From assembly GCF_017355855.1 (NCBI RefSeq), contig NZ_JAFEWD010000002.1, forward strand, positions 186,001-250,000: a stretch of 64,000 nucleotides of DNA. The letters run 5' to 3'. A model generated the notes under the pieces. It made no database searches, was not told the origin of the DNA, and worked only from the letters and a program-made list of their open reading frames with translations. The stretch's first letter is position 1. Each line of letters opens with the position of its first letter. The translations under genes and the position numbers were made by a program. Shown here piece after piece: positions 41,106 through 49,653 of the stretch. Source of the DNA: Pedobacter sp. SYSU D00535. Lineage in GTDB: Bacteria > Bacteroidota > Bacteroidia > Sphingobacteriales > Sphingobacteriaceae.

Positions 41106-42413
41106 TTAAAATCTTCTTCCTTTTTTATATTCAGTGTTCTGAGTGTCAACTCCCAGTCCCTTCATATAGATCATGGTAGTCGCAAGATCTCGGTGTCTGA
41201 ATAGCTTCATAATCTTGTACAGATCTTCTCCATCTTCTCCCAGGTGAACAGCTCGCGTATGTTTGTACCTGTAAATCCCATGTTCAGTGGGAGGGATGTT
41301 GAGGGCCTTTTTATAAGGTCGGAACTTCTTTGCAAAATAATCCTGACCGATGGGATAAGGCGCTCCGATCTGAAATTCTGTAGCTGGGATGTTTTTGTGA
41401 GGCTGATTTTTGCCGAAGATGTAGAAGTCCGGAGGCATCTCGTTCACCTGAAGCTCGTACAGTAGTTCAAGAAAATCAGGGTAAATGGGAATGTATTCGG
41501 TCGTCCTGTTCTTCGCGGTACCTGATTCAATCTTCAGGGTTCGTGTCTTGAAATTAAAGTCTCCTGCTTTTAACTGGTTGCCTTCTGCCTCATTCCTGAG
41601 CGCTGCATAATAAACGAAGCTGCAGAAATGATAAAGCATGGAGTCTTTGTTATCGAGCATCATGTCTTTTAGCTGCTTGAACTGATAATCATTCCAAGCG
41701 GTGTTGCCTGGCCTAGCTACCGGCTGTCTCTTGAGGCTCAGCGTCGGCACCTTCTCCAAATAGTCGTCGAAGTTGTCGTGGTAGTAATTGAAGAAGGTGG
41801 TGAGATCGTTCAAATAATGATTATACGTCTTGCCGGACCACTGTTTTTCTTGTTTGTAATGGTTGAGAAAAGAAGTCACAATACTTTTAGTGACGCCGTC
41901 TATTTTAATCTCGCCCATGCTGTTCGCCTGTAGCCACTTTTTGAAAAGGTTCAGCTCTTGCTCGTACTTCCCGTATGTATTAGGTCGAAGGCTGGGCTTT
42001 ACGGTCTCAAGATATCGATCGATTAAAGTTGCTACCCGTCTGTCACGCTGATGTTCGAATACATTGTATTCGTCATAAGGAGTCCATCCCTTTTGCAAGA
42101 GCTCATCAATAACCTTCTTAAGAGCCATGGCATGCTGACGCCGCTCTCGTTTGGTTGTAAACTGATTGAAGCCGTGATTAAAGCGAAATCTTTCGAATTG
42201 ACCAGTGATAGGATGCTGATACTTGATCCAAACTAGCCAGTCTTTCTTTAGGTCTCCGCCTGGTGGTTCATAAATAAAAGGGCCTTCCCATTTCGTCCTC
42301 ACTGGAACTAATTGTCTTAAGGTTTTGTCAGCTGATTGGTCAGTCAGCTTTTTTAACTGACTGACTATCTGTGCTTTAAAAGTGGAGCCGGAGGGATTCG
42401 AACCCTCGTCCAA
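41106..42413 (-). CDS. int: Tyrosine-family integrase, body (5' end replaced by host ssrA sequence)
   Basis: The 435-aa protein is read from a TTG (42413) that lies inside tmRNA; an in-frame TAA four codons upstream rules out an earlier ATG. The core-binding domain is about 125-225. The catalytic domain has AALRNEAEG (first Arg), YKHTRAVHL (H385, R387), FRHRDL (H407) and nucleophile Y416 in MIYMKG. Codons 4-11 (GSNPSGST) are the att core. In the circular phage the same frame continues upstream to ATG 1494, adding 41 residues and dropping the three ssrA-derived ones. The lysogen copy therefore lacks its native start. Confidence 0.9.
   Translation of the reverse strand: MDEGSNPSGSTFKAQIVSQLKKLTDQSADKTLRQLVPVRTKWEGPFIYEPPGGDLKKDWLVWIKYQHPITGQFERFRFNHGFNQFTTKRERRQHAMALKKVIDELLQKGWTPYDEYNVFEHQRDRRVATLIDRYLETVKPSLRPNTYGKYEQELNLFKKWLQANSMGEIKIDGVTKSIVTSFLNHYKQEKQWSGKTYNHYLNDLTTFFNYYHDNFDDYLEKVPTLSLKRQPVARPGNTAWNDYQFKQLKDMMLDNKDSMLYHFCSFVYYAALRNEAEGNQLKAGDFNFKTRTLKIESGTAKNRTTEYIPIYPDFLELLYELQVNEMPPDFYIFGKNQPHKNIPATEFQIGAPYPIGQDYFAKKFRPYKKALNIPPTEHGIYRYKHTRAVHLGEDGEDLYKIMKLFRHRDLATTMIYMKGLGVDTQNTEYKKGRRF
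42328..42371. repeat. Candidate integrase arm-type sites, paired with 1409-1470
   Basis: TTGGTCAGT (42336-42344) and TGACTATCTG (42362-42371) recur in the same orientation on the other side of attP at 1462-1470 and 1409-1418. Both lie within integrase codons. They are candidates for N-domain arm binding. Confidence 0.4.
42382..42404. repeat. attR core (tmRNA 3' end)
   Basis: This is the exact 23-bp partner of 1349-1371. It forms the last 23 nt of the tmRNA gene and at the same time codons of the integrase frame. Confidence 0.95.
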
Positions 42414-42747
42414 ACATGGAACAAATTATGCTTTCTACATGCTTAGCAGCTATTAGATTGTCGGGAAGGGGAAGGCCAGCTGCTTGCCTATACCGTCTTC
42501 CTTAGGTGCTTTATCTCACCCGGTAATCACACCTCTTACCAGGCCAGTTCCGTTGATCGATGCCCCGGATGCTAGTTTAACAGAACGGAAAACTAGCGGG
42601 ACAAAAGCTGAGCTAATTCTAAATTAGGCAGCTAAGGCGTAGTTATTTTCGCCAATTATAGTTTGAGAGTTCAGATTAGAGCGCTATACTCACAATGCGC
42701 TGCATGCTTACATACTTGCCGCCATCCTGTCAATTCCGGTCGACCCC
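42382..42747 (-). ncRNA. ssrA: tmRNA (transfer-messenger RNA)
   Basis: The RNA rescues stalled ribosomes and tags their products. The 5' end GGGGTCG (42747) pairs with the 3' acceptor strand CGGCTCC over 7 bp with two wobbles, and the conserved CGGAATTGACA follows. The tag frame starts at GGC (42653-42651) and reads GENNYALAA then TAA (42626-42624), typical of Bacteroidetes. The T-arm GGTTCGAATCC is intact. In this lysogen the 3' flank is ACTTTT instead of ACCA, so CCA is no longer encoded. Confidence 0.95.
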
Positions 42748-42776
42748 ATAGTATGTTTATTGTTGGAAGCTTTTCA

Positions 42777-42800
42777 GCGTTGAGCCTTTTTGGCTCACGC
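42777..42800. terminator. Hairpin between aminotransferase and ssrA
   Basis: An inverted repeat GCGTTGAGCC-TTTT-GGCTCACGC lies after the leftward aminotransferase gene and before tmRNA. It lacks a long T tract, so termination may be weak. Confidence 0.45.
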
Positions 42801-42837
42801 TGTTGTCAATTCCGATGGATTGTAAGTTCTCATAATC

Positions 42838-44067
42838 TTAATGTGCGACTACTGATTCCTTGCTTCCAATCATTTTCCTGCCCGGATATTCTTTTAACGC
42901 TTTGTCCAGGCAAATCATTGCGTTGTTCAAATCTTCTTTGTTCAAAACGTATGCCAGACGGATTTCGTCTCTTCCTGCGCCAGGTGTACTGTAAAATCCG
43001 GCAGCTGGCGCCATCATTACTGTCTGATTGTCATGAGAAAACTCTTCCAGCATCCACTGACAGAATGCCTCTGAGTCATCTACCGGAAAACGTGCCACCA
43101 CATAAAATGCACCCCCCGGATTGGGACAATATACGCCTTCCATTTTATTTAATGCGGCTACCAGCATATCCCGACGCTCGGTATATTCTTTATTTACCCG
43201 GTCAAAGTAAGACTGCGGAGTGTCTACAGCAGCCTCTGCAGCTATCTGAGCCACCATTCCCGGACTTAAGCGAGCCTGAGCGAACTTCAAGGCAGTTTGG
43301 ATCACTTGTCTGTTCTTTGTAATAAAACATCCAAGACGTGCTCCGCAAGCGCTGTAGCGTTTGGAGATGCTGTCAAATACTACCACGTGGTCCTCCAGGC
43401 CGTCAAAATGCATTGGCGAATAAAATTTACTACCATCGTAACAGAATTCCCGGTAAGCCTCGTCCGCAAACAGATAAAGATCGTGCTTCAGACAAAGGTT
43501 CTTCAGCTCTACCATCTCCTCATAAGAATAAAGATAGCCCGTAGGATTATTCGGGTTACAAATAAAAATGGCCTTAGTTTTCTCAGTGATCAGCTTCTCG
43601 AACTCACTGATAGGAGGTAGCGCAAAGCCATTTTCTATCAAAGATAAAACCGGCTTTACTGTCACATTGCTCATCCAGGCGAAGGCGTTATAGTTCGCAT
43701 AGAATGGTTCAGGAATAATCACTTCATCACCAGAATCCAGACAAGTTTGCATAGCAATGATGATCGCCTCAGAAGCTCCGGTAGTCACCAGAATATCTTC
43801 AACACTTATATTATAGTTCGCTCGGTTATAGTATTCTACTAGTTTTTTACGATAGGATAAGTTTCCTTCAGATTGTGTATAAGCCCAAACTTTAAAGTCG
43901 ATATTTTTTATAGCATCGAGCATCACATGAGGTGTTTCAATATCGGGCTGGCCGATATTCAGATGATACACCTTCTTTCCCTGCTGTTTAGCCTGGTCGG
44001 CGTAAGGAGTTAACTTTCGTATAGGAGAGGCAGGCATCAGCTTCCCCTTATTTGAAATTTTTGGCAT
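42838..44067 (-). CDS. Pyridoxal-phosphate aminotransferase, class I (aspartate-aminotransferase-like)
   Basis: The product is 409 aa from ATG 44067 (MPKISNKGK); an upstream in-frame start at 44076 adds three residues. Family motifs are LNIGQPDIETP, VTTGASEAIIIAMQ, FICNPNNPTGYLYS, LFADEAYREF and the PLP lysine in DSISKRYSACGARLG. It transfers amino groups between an amino acid and a 2-oxoacid in the cytoplasm. The exact substrate cannot be read from sequence. It is the right host neighbour of ssrA. Confidence 0.9.
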   Translation of the reverse strand: MPKISNKGKLMPASPIRKLTPYADQAKQQGKKVYHLNIGQPDIETPHVMLDAIKNIDFKVWAYTQSEGNLSYRKKLVEYYNRANYNISVEDILVTTGASEAIIIAMQTCLDSGDEVIIPEPFYANYNAFAWMSNVTVKPVLSLIENGFALPPISEFEKLITEKTKAIFICNPNNPTGYLYSYEEMVELKNLCLKHDLYLFADEAYREFCYDGSKFYSPMHFDGLEDHVVVFDSISKRYSACGARLGCFITKNRQVIQTALKFAQARLSPGMVAQIAAEAAVDTPQSYFDRVNKEYTERRDMLVAALNKMEGVYCPNPGGAFYVVARFPVDDSEAFCQWMLEEFSHDNQTVMMAPAAGFYSTPGAGRDEIRLAYVLNKEDLNNAMICLDKALKEYPGRKMIGSKESVVAH

Positions 44068-44084
44068 AGTCCGCAAAAATAAAA

Positions 44085-44110
44085 AAACCTCTCTGCTTAC
44101 AGAGAGGTTT
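44085..44110 (-). terminator. Terminator for the DUF1573 gene
   Basis: An 11-bp stem AAACCTCTCTG/CAGAGAGGTTT encloses a 4-nt loop and is followed, in the leftward direction, by a T-rich tract. Confidence 0.8.
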
Positions 44111-44133
44111 CCGATCTTTTCAGCTTTTTATTT

Positions 44134-44526
44134 TTATTTTGAGCTTGCGCTGGTTACTTCACCTTTGATGTACAACAACTTTACAGGTGTTTTAGCATTC
44201 GACTTGATCGTTACCGCCTTGGTAAACGGACCAATCGCCGCTGCATTATAAGTTACGCTAATCACGCCAGAATCGCCTTTCTTAATAGGTGTACTGGTAT
44301 ATTTAGGAACAGTACATCCACAAGATGATTCCACATTCTCGATAATCAAAGGTTGGTCACCTACGTTGGTGAACTTAAATTCATAGCTAACAGGCTTGCC
44401 TTGAGCAATTTTGCCGAAATCATTAGTTTCTTTTTCAAACTTGAATTCAGCCTTCTCGTCAGCTCGCATTGCAGTAACCAGGGTAAATCCTAAAATAACT
44501 GCACATAATGTTAATAGCTTCTTCAT
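44134..44526 (-). CDS. DUF1573 secreted protein
   Basis: The 130-aa protein has an N-terminal signal peptide (about 1-22). The DUF1573 core shows FEKETNDFGKIAQGKPVSYEFKFTNVGDQPLIIENVESSCGCTVP, the immunoglobulin-like fold common in Bacteroidetes exported proteins. Function is unknown. It is a single gene with its own terminator, divergent from the dehydrogenase gene. Confidence 0.9.
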   Translation of the reverse strand: MKKLLTLCAVILGFTLVTAMRADEKAEFKFEKETNDFGKIAQGKPVSYEFKFTNVGDQPLIIENVESSCGCTVPKYTSTPIKKGDSGVISVTYNAAAIGPFTKAVTIKSNAKTPVKLLYIKGEVTSASSK

Positions 44527-44656
44527 TTCGAAATTTTGTTAATCAGGTATAAAAGTACGACTTTATATTCAAAAACCATACCGGTGTACGTAACAAAAAA
44601 ACTAGGGTTTCAGAACGTCTATATTTTATTAATTTTGACACCTGACCTGTGTAATT

Positions 44657-47077
44657 ATGGCAGCAATAGATATGAATGTGACTAATCAATTTGACGTTTC
44701 AGCAGAACTGAGCTTCGATGATTTCAAGCAGATCGTGTTAAACGATTACAGGATTTGCTATGAAAGCAGACAAGCAAGTATTCTGGGACGGAAGGAGGTG
44801 CTGACCGGGAAAGCCAAGTTTGGCATTTTTGGAGATGGAAAGGAAGTTGCACAGGTGGCTATGGCTAAAGCCTTTAAAAAGGGGGACTGGAGGTCCGGCT
44901 ATTACCGCGACCAGACGTTCATGTTCGCGACGGGAATGGCGACCATTACCGAGTTCTTTGCCCAGCTTTACGGAAATACCGACGTTAATGAAGACCCTTT
45001 TTCAGGCGGTCGTCAGATGAATTCTCACTTCGCTACGCGTATCCTCAATGAGGATGGTACCTGGAAAAATCAGACGGAGATGAAAAATACCTCTTCTGAT
45101 ATTTCTACAACCGGCGGTCAAATGTCACGGCTGGTAGGTCTGGCATGGGCTTCGAAGTTATACCGGCAAAATCCGGAATTAAAATACTTAACCCATTTCT
45201 CAGTGGAGGGAAATGAGGTTGCATTCGGAACAGTGGGAAATGGCTCCACCTCTGAGGGGGTGTTTTTTGAAGCCATCAATGCCGCGGGTGTTCTTCAGAT
45301 TCCGCTCGCTATTTCCATTTGGGATGATGGTTACGCAATCTCTGTACCCTCTGAATTGCAGACAACCAAAATGGATATTTCTGAAGTTTTGAAGGGTTTT
45401 CAGCGGGATGAAAAAGGAGACGGCTTCGAAATATTCAAAGTGAAGGGCTGGGATTATCCCGGTTTATGTGAGACTTATGAGAAAGCGATAGAAATTTGCC
45501 GCGAGAAGCATATTCCGGCAATGATCCATGTATATGAGATGACTCAGCCGCAGGGGCATTCCACATCAGGATCCCACGAGCGTTATAAAACAAAGGAACG
45601 CCTGGAGTGGGAAGCAGAATATGATTGTTTGGTGCAGATGCGCAAGTGGATGATCGAATCAGCTATTGCCACGGAGGAGGATTTGACGGAAATTGAAAGC
45701 AAGGCTAAAGAATATGTGCGCAAGTGTCAGAAAACAGCCTGGGCAAATGTTCAATCGGTACTCAAAAAAGAAGCAGAAGAAGCTATAGAGCTGCTTTTGT
45801 CCTTTAAAAGAGATGATATCTCGAAGATTGCTGCCGGCTTGAAGTCGTCTGTAGAGATATCCCGGAGAGAGATCATGGTGGCCCTGAGGAAAGTAATCAG
45901 ACTGCTGGCCACTGACCAATCCCAGGAGAAGCAGCGTCTGATCCGCTGGTACCAGGAGCAGTTGGAGCTGAATAGGGAGCGGTATAATTCAAAGCTTTTC
46001 ACCGATTCTGTTAATTCGCCCGCTACTATTCCCGTGGTAGAACCCGAATATGATGAAGATGCTAAATGGATTGACGGAAGAGAGATATTAAATGCGTGTT
46101 TTGACGAGAACATCGCCCGCGATCCCCGTATCATCGCTTTTGGCGAAGATGTAGGAAGTATCGGAGACGTGAACCAGGGATTTGCAGGTCTTCAAGCTAA
46201 ATACGGTCAGCTGCGTGTAGCAGATACAGGTATCCGAGAAAGTACCATCATTGGTCAGGGTATTGGATTATCTCTACGCGGTTTGAAGCCGATAGCCGAG
46301 ATTCAATACCTTGATTACCTGTTATACTGTATCAACGTAGTAAGCGACGACCTGGCGAGCCTAAGTTACCGCACTAAGGGAGGACAAAAGTCGCCGGTCA
46401 TCATTCGGACAAGAGGGCATCGTTTGGAGGGGATCTGGCACTCCGGTTCTCCAATGGCCATGATGCTCGGTATCATGAGAGGAATCCACATCTGTGTCCC
46501 GAGAAATATGACACAGGCTGCGGGAATGTATAATACGCTGCTTCGGGCCGATGAGCCGGCCATTGTGGTTGAATGCCTGAACGGCTATCGCCTGAAGGAA
46601 AGGTTGCCTGCAAATGTTGGCGAATTTACCGTGCCCCTTGGCAAGGCTGAAGTAGTGAAACAAGGGACTGATCTTACGATCGTTTCCTACGGTTCTACAT
46701 TACGCGTAGTTGAAGAGGCTGCCGTAGAACTTGAAAAAATGGGAATCTCGGTTGAAATTGTGGATCCGCAGACGCTGCATCCGTTCGATTTGGATGAGGA
46801 ATGCGCCAGGTCGCTCAAGAAAACCAATAAGTTGCTCGTGGTGGATGAGGACGTACCGGGAGGTGCTTCGGCATTTATCTTACAACAAGTTTTGGAAAAG
46901 CAAAAGGGGTATTATCACCTGGATAGCGCTCCGCGTACCATCACTGCAAAAGAGCACCGTCCGCCTTACGGCACGGACGGCGATTACTTCACGAAACCGT
47001 CAGTGGATGATGTAATAGAAGTAGTGTACGAGATGATGAGCGACGCTAATCCTGCCAGGTTCCCGGCATTGTATTAA
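44657..47077 (+). CDS. Branched-chain 2-oxoacid dehydrogenase E1, fused alpha and beta subunits
   Basis: This 806-aa thiamine-diphosphate enzyme decarboxylates branched-chain 2-oxoacids and passes the acyl group to lipoyl-E2. Residues 1-about 400 are E1 alpha, with the ThDP motif GNGSTSEGVFFEAINAAG and WDDGYAIS; about 470-806 are E1 beta (IAFGEDVGSIGDVNQGFAGL, ADTGIRESTIIGQGIGLSLRG, LLVVDEDVPGGASAF). The fusion is standard in Bacteroidetes. A TAATTTTG element (44630-44637) lies 20 bp upstream. Confidence 0.92.
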   Translation: MAAIDMNVTNQFDVSAELSFDDFKQIVLNDYRICYESRQASILGRKEVLTGKAKFGIFGDGKEVAQVAMAKAFKKGDWRSGYYRDQTFMFATGMATITEFFAQLYGNTDVNEDPFSGGRQMNSHFATRILNEDGTWKNQTEMKNTSSDISTTGGQMSRLVGLAWASKLYRQNPELKYLTHFSVEGNEVAFGTVGNGSTSEGVFFEAINAAGVLQIPLAISIWDDGYAISVPSELQTTKMDISEVLKGFQRDEKGDGFEIFKVKGWDYPGLCETYEKAIEICREKHIPAMIHVYEMTQPQGHSTSGSHERYKTKERLEWEAEYDCLVQMRKWMIESAIATEEDLTEIESKAKEYVRKCQKTAWANVQSVLKKEAEEAIELLLSFKRDDISKIAAGLKSSVEISRREIMVALRKVIRLLATDQSQEKQRLIRWYQEQLELNRERYNSKLFTDSVNSPATIPVVEPEYDEDAKWIDGREILNACFDENIARDPRIIAFGEDVGSIGDVNQGFAGLQAKYGQLRVADTGIRESTIIGQGIGLSLRGLKPIAEIQYLDYLLYCINVVSDDLASLSYRTKGGQKSPVIIRTRGHRLEGIWHSGSPMAMMLGIMRGIHICVPRNMTQAAGMYNTLLRADEPAIVVECLNGYRLKERLPANVGEFTVPLGKAEVVKQGTDLTIVSYGSTLRVVEEAAVELEKMGISVEIVDPQTLHPFDLDEECARSLKKTNKLLVVDEDVPGGASAFILQQVLEKQKGYYHLDSAPRTITAKEHRPPYGTDGDYFTKPSVDDVIEVVYEMMSDANPARFPALY

Positions 47078-47140
47078 ATGGTTTTTTAGCCAACAATTTA
47101 GATTTAGCGCTGTTGAATTTGCGTCTATTTATGGAAAAAG

Positions 47141-47323
47141 ATGGAAACAAGCGCAAACATGCCTGGAGGCTCAGCCGAAGATAATCGGGGCAGGAAGTCG
47201 GAAACTCAGGATACGGGAGAAGACAGAATGCCACCCGCAGAGGAAGAATTAAAAGAACTGCTTAGAAAAACGCCGGATGACCTGAATCTGGATGATGATC
47301 AGGATCTGAAAGCGGACAATTGA
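47141..47323 (+). CDS. Small acidic hypothetical protein
   Basis: The 60-aa acidic and probably disordered protein (EEELKELLRKTPDDLNLDDDQDLK) has no domain. It is followed by a terminator shared with the convergent fmt gene. Confidence 0.5.
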   Translation: METSANMPGGSAEDNRGRKSETQDTGEDRMPPAEEELKELLRKTPDDLNLDDDQDLKADN

Positions 47324-47339
47324 TCTAAGCTGAAAAAAG

Positions 47340-47375
47340 ATCATCCCAGGCAGAAGGTACAAGACCTGGGATGAT
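47340..47375. terminator. Bidirectional terminator between convergent genes
   Basis: A perfect 11-bp stem ATCATCCCAGG/CCTGGGATGAT encloses a 14-nt loop, between the small ORF and fmt. Confidence 0.7.
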
Positions 47376-47383
47376 TACGGATT

Positions 47384-48295
47384 TTATAGCCGGAAGCCGC
47401 GTAAGAACTCTTCCACGCCCATCCTTTTTTTGCCCTCTGTCTGAAGATCGACCACCGATAGATAGCCATCCTTGCCCGCGAACTTCAGAAATGTTTTTCC
47501 ATCACTAAGGAACTCTCCTGGTGGTACAGTTGGCACTTCTTCAATTAACTCAGCTTTATATATTTTCAGCGTTTTGTCTTTAAATACGGTGTAGGCAGCA
47601 GGATATGGACTTAAGCCCCGAATTAAATTATAAATCCTACGAGCTGGTTCGTCCCATTTAATCAGGCAGTCTTCTTTAAATATTTTCGGAGCATGGGTAG
47701 GAGGCCTGTCAAAAGTTTCCTGTCGTTTTTCTGTATAATTCCCGCTTTCTATCGCTTTTACAGTTCGCACCAGCAGTTGGGCTCCCACGAGCATCAGTTT
47801 GTCATGAATTTCGCCCGCAGTACTATCGTCCGAAATCGACACCTTCTCAGAGAAGATAATGTCTCCGGTATCGATCTCATGTTGGAGGAAAAATGTAGTG
47901 ACGCCAGTTTCCTTCTCGCCATTAATTACTGCCCAGTTGATAGGTGCAGCTCCCCGGTAATTCGGCAAAAGTGAGGCATGTAAATTTATGGTTCCCTTAG
48001 GCGGCATATTCCATACAATTTCCGGTAGCATTCTGAAGGCGACTACGACCTGCAGATCCGCCTTATACGCTGCCAGGTCCTGCACAAATCCAGGATCCTT
48101 CAATTTGACAGGCTGCAGTATCGGAAGTCCCTTTGCAGCAGCGTATTTTTTAACTGCCGACTCATTCAGCTTTTGTCCCCGTCCCGCCGGTTTGTCAGGT
48201 GCTGTTACTACAGCCACTATATTGCAGCCCGCCTGTACGAGCGCATCAAGTGAGGCTACAGCAAAGTCGGGAGTCCCCATGAAAATGATTCGCAT
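47384..48295 (-). CDS. fmt: Methionyl-tRNA formyltransferase
   Basis: The 303-aa enzyme formylates initiator Met-tRNA using 10-formyl-THF. The N-terminal Rossmann domain begins MRIIFMGTPDFAVASL. The catalytic set N104, H106 (NLHASLLPNYRG) and D142 (HEIDTGDI) is intact, and a C-terminal OB-like domain is present (about 205-303). Length is normal. Confidence 0.95.
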   Translation of the reverse strand: MRIIFMGTPDFAVASLDALVQAGCNIVAVVTAPDKPAGRGQKLNESAVKKYAAAKGLPILQPVKLKDPGFVQDLAAYKADLQVVVAFRMLPEIVWNMPPKGTINLHASLLPNYRGAAPINWAVINGEKETGVTTFFLQHEIDTGDIIFSEKVSISDDSTAGEIHDKLMLVGAQLLVRTVKAIESGNYTEKRQETFDRPPTHAPKIFKEDCLIKWDEPARRIYNLIRGLSPYPAAYTVFKDKTLKIYKAELIEEVPTVPPGEFLSDGKTFLKFAGKDGYLSVVDLQTEGKKRMGVEEFLRGFRL

Positions 48296-48305
48296 GTGTG
48301 TTTAA

Positions 48306-49583
48306 TTAATTATATAACAGATATTTCTTGCGCATCAGCTTATACTGCGACAATGCAGGTTCCCAGCTACGGCGTATCTCCTCCTCGGATTTTCCTGCAA
48401 TGATTTGTTGCCTCAGATCTTCTGTTCCGGCAAGGCGGTCAAAGTTATTGATCTGCTTGCTTTGTTTATAATCAAAGAATTTTTCCTTTTCGGGATAGGC
48501 CTTATACAGATCTATCAACCATTTTAGGTTAATGCGCTGCGTTTTTCTAAAGTTATTCGTGTCATACTTTCTCAGGTCCAAACCGTAGCATTTCTGGTTC
48601 TGGTGCAAAGGCGTTTCACTCATTCCCCGGATGCTGACGGGGGTAAAGTGGAAGCTGTACTTCCCTGCAAGTTTCGGGCTGCCCAGTACCTGAAAGGGGA
48701 AGTGCGTGCCGCGTCCCTGGCTGATAATAGTACCTTCGAACAGGCACAGGGAAGGATAGAGGAGGATCGACTGCTGCGTGTTTAAGTTGGGGCTGGGTTT
48801 TACCGGTAATTTGTATACACTATTATGGCTGTAGTTCTCCATCTTGATAATCTTCAGCTTACACTTTACCTTGTTTTTCAGCCACCCTTCGCCATTAATC
48901 ATCTGCGCATACTCGGCAATAGTCATTCCGTGAACTATTGGAATAGGGTGCATCCCGATAAATGATTTGTGCTTCTCCTCCAGCACCGGCCCATCTACGT
49001 AGAAGCCATTCGGGTTCGGCCTGTCCAAGATCAGTAATTCGATGCCACTCTCTGCGCAGGCTTCCATCATATAATGCAGGGTAGATATATAAGTATAGAA
49101 TCGGGCACCAACGTCCTGTATGTCAAAAATCATCAGGTTTATCCCGTTTAAATCTTCCTTCGTAGGTTTGTAATGACTGCCATATAAAGAAATTACGGGT
49201 ATGCCTGTTTTCGCATCAGTCGTACTGCTCACTTTTGCTCCTGCACTTGCTTGTCCCCGAAATCCATGCTCCGGCCCGAATATCTTCACGATGTTTACAC
49301 CCAGACTTCTCAGGCTGTCGATACTGAATTTTCCATCGATTATTGATGTTTGATTGATCAGCATCCCCACCTTTTTTCCTTTCAGGTAGGGGACATATTC
49401 CCTCGTTCGTTCTGCCCCGATTTGCAGTCCTGCTTTCTTTTTGCCGTCAATAGCGTCAACGTCTACGTTATAGGGATTGGGAACATTGGTCCGGATGGTG
49501 GGCCTGCTTCCCGGCTCAGTAGTAACAGCGCAGGATGCGATAATTGATACAGGAAACAAAAGATTGAAAAAATACTTTCTCAT
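48306..49583 (-). CDS. DUF1343 / NamZ-like exo-beta-N-acetylmuramidase, exported
   Basis: The 425-aa protein has an N-terminal lipoprotein-type signal with Cys at about residue 18 (SIIASC). The domain shows KKVGMLINQTSI, IFGPEHGFRG, VISLYGSHYKPT, LMIFDIQDVGARFYTYISTLHYMMEA and LDRPNPNGFYVDGP, all hallmarks of NamZ proteins that release terminal MurNAc from peptidoglycan fragments. It probably acts in cell-wall recycling in the periplasm. Confidence 0.88.
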   Translation of the reverse strand: MRKYFFNLLFPVSIIASCAVTTEPGSRPTIRTNVPNPYNVDVDAIDGKKKAGLQIGAERTREYVPYLKGKKVGMLINQTSIIDGKFSIDSLRSLGVNIVKIFGPEHGFRGQASAGAKVSSTTDAKTGIPVISLYGSHYKPTKEDLNGINLMIFDIQDVGARFYTYISTLHYMMEACAESGIELLILDRPNPNGFYVDGPVLEEKHKSFIGMHPIPIVHGMTIAEYAQMINGEGWLKNKVKCKLKIIKMENYSHNSVYKLPVKPSPNLNTQQSILLYPSLCLFEGTIISQGRGTHFPFQVLGSPKLAGKYSFHFTPVSIRGMSETPLHQNQKCYGLDLRKYDTNNFRKTQRINLKWLIDLYKAYPEKEKFFDYKQSKQINNFDRLAGTEDLRQQIIAGKSEEEIRRSWEPALSQYKLMRKKYLLYN

Positions 49584-49620
49584 AGTAAGATTTGGTGATT
49601 AAACAACAGTCGGAAAATTT

Positions 49621-49628
49621 TGCATCTT
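49621..49628 (+). promoter_or_regulatory. Possible -7 element for the LolC/E-type gene
   Basis: CATCTTTG resembles the TAnnTTTG consensus and lies 25 bp before the TTG start at 49654. No clear -33 element was identified. Confidence 0.35.
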
Positions 49629-49653
49629 TGCTAAAGTACAAAAAACGTAACAT

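Larger units (their letters stand above)
1349..42404. mobile_element. Complete tailed-phage prophage integrated in ssrA (tmRNA gene)
   Basis: The element is bounded by an exact 23-bp direct repeat that is the tmRNA 3' end (T-arm plus acceptor strand). It contains a tyrosine integrase at one end, a repressor region, recombination and replication genes, terminase, tail, capsid, portal, fibres, endolysin and lysogeny cargo. Core-to-core length is about 41.0 kb. A long tape-measure gene with no recognisable contractile sheath points to a siphovirus-like tail. No essential module is obviously broken. I did not see an adaptor/neck set I could name with certainty. Confidence 0.95.

Noticed and set aside
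42663-43322. A 219-codon rightward frame across tmRNA and the aminotransferase 3' end
   Set aside because: It runs through the tmRNA gene and antisense to a clear aminotransferase, so it is a chance open frame.
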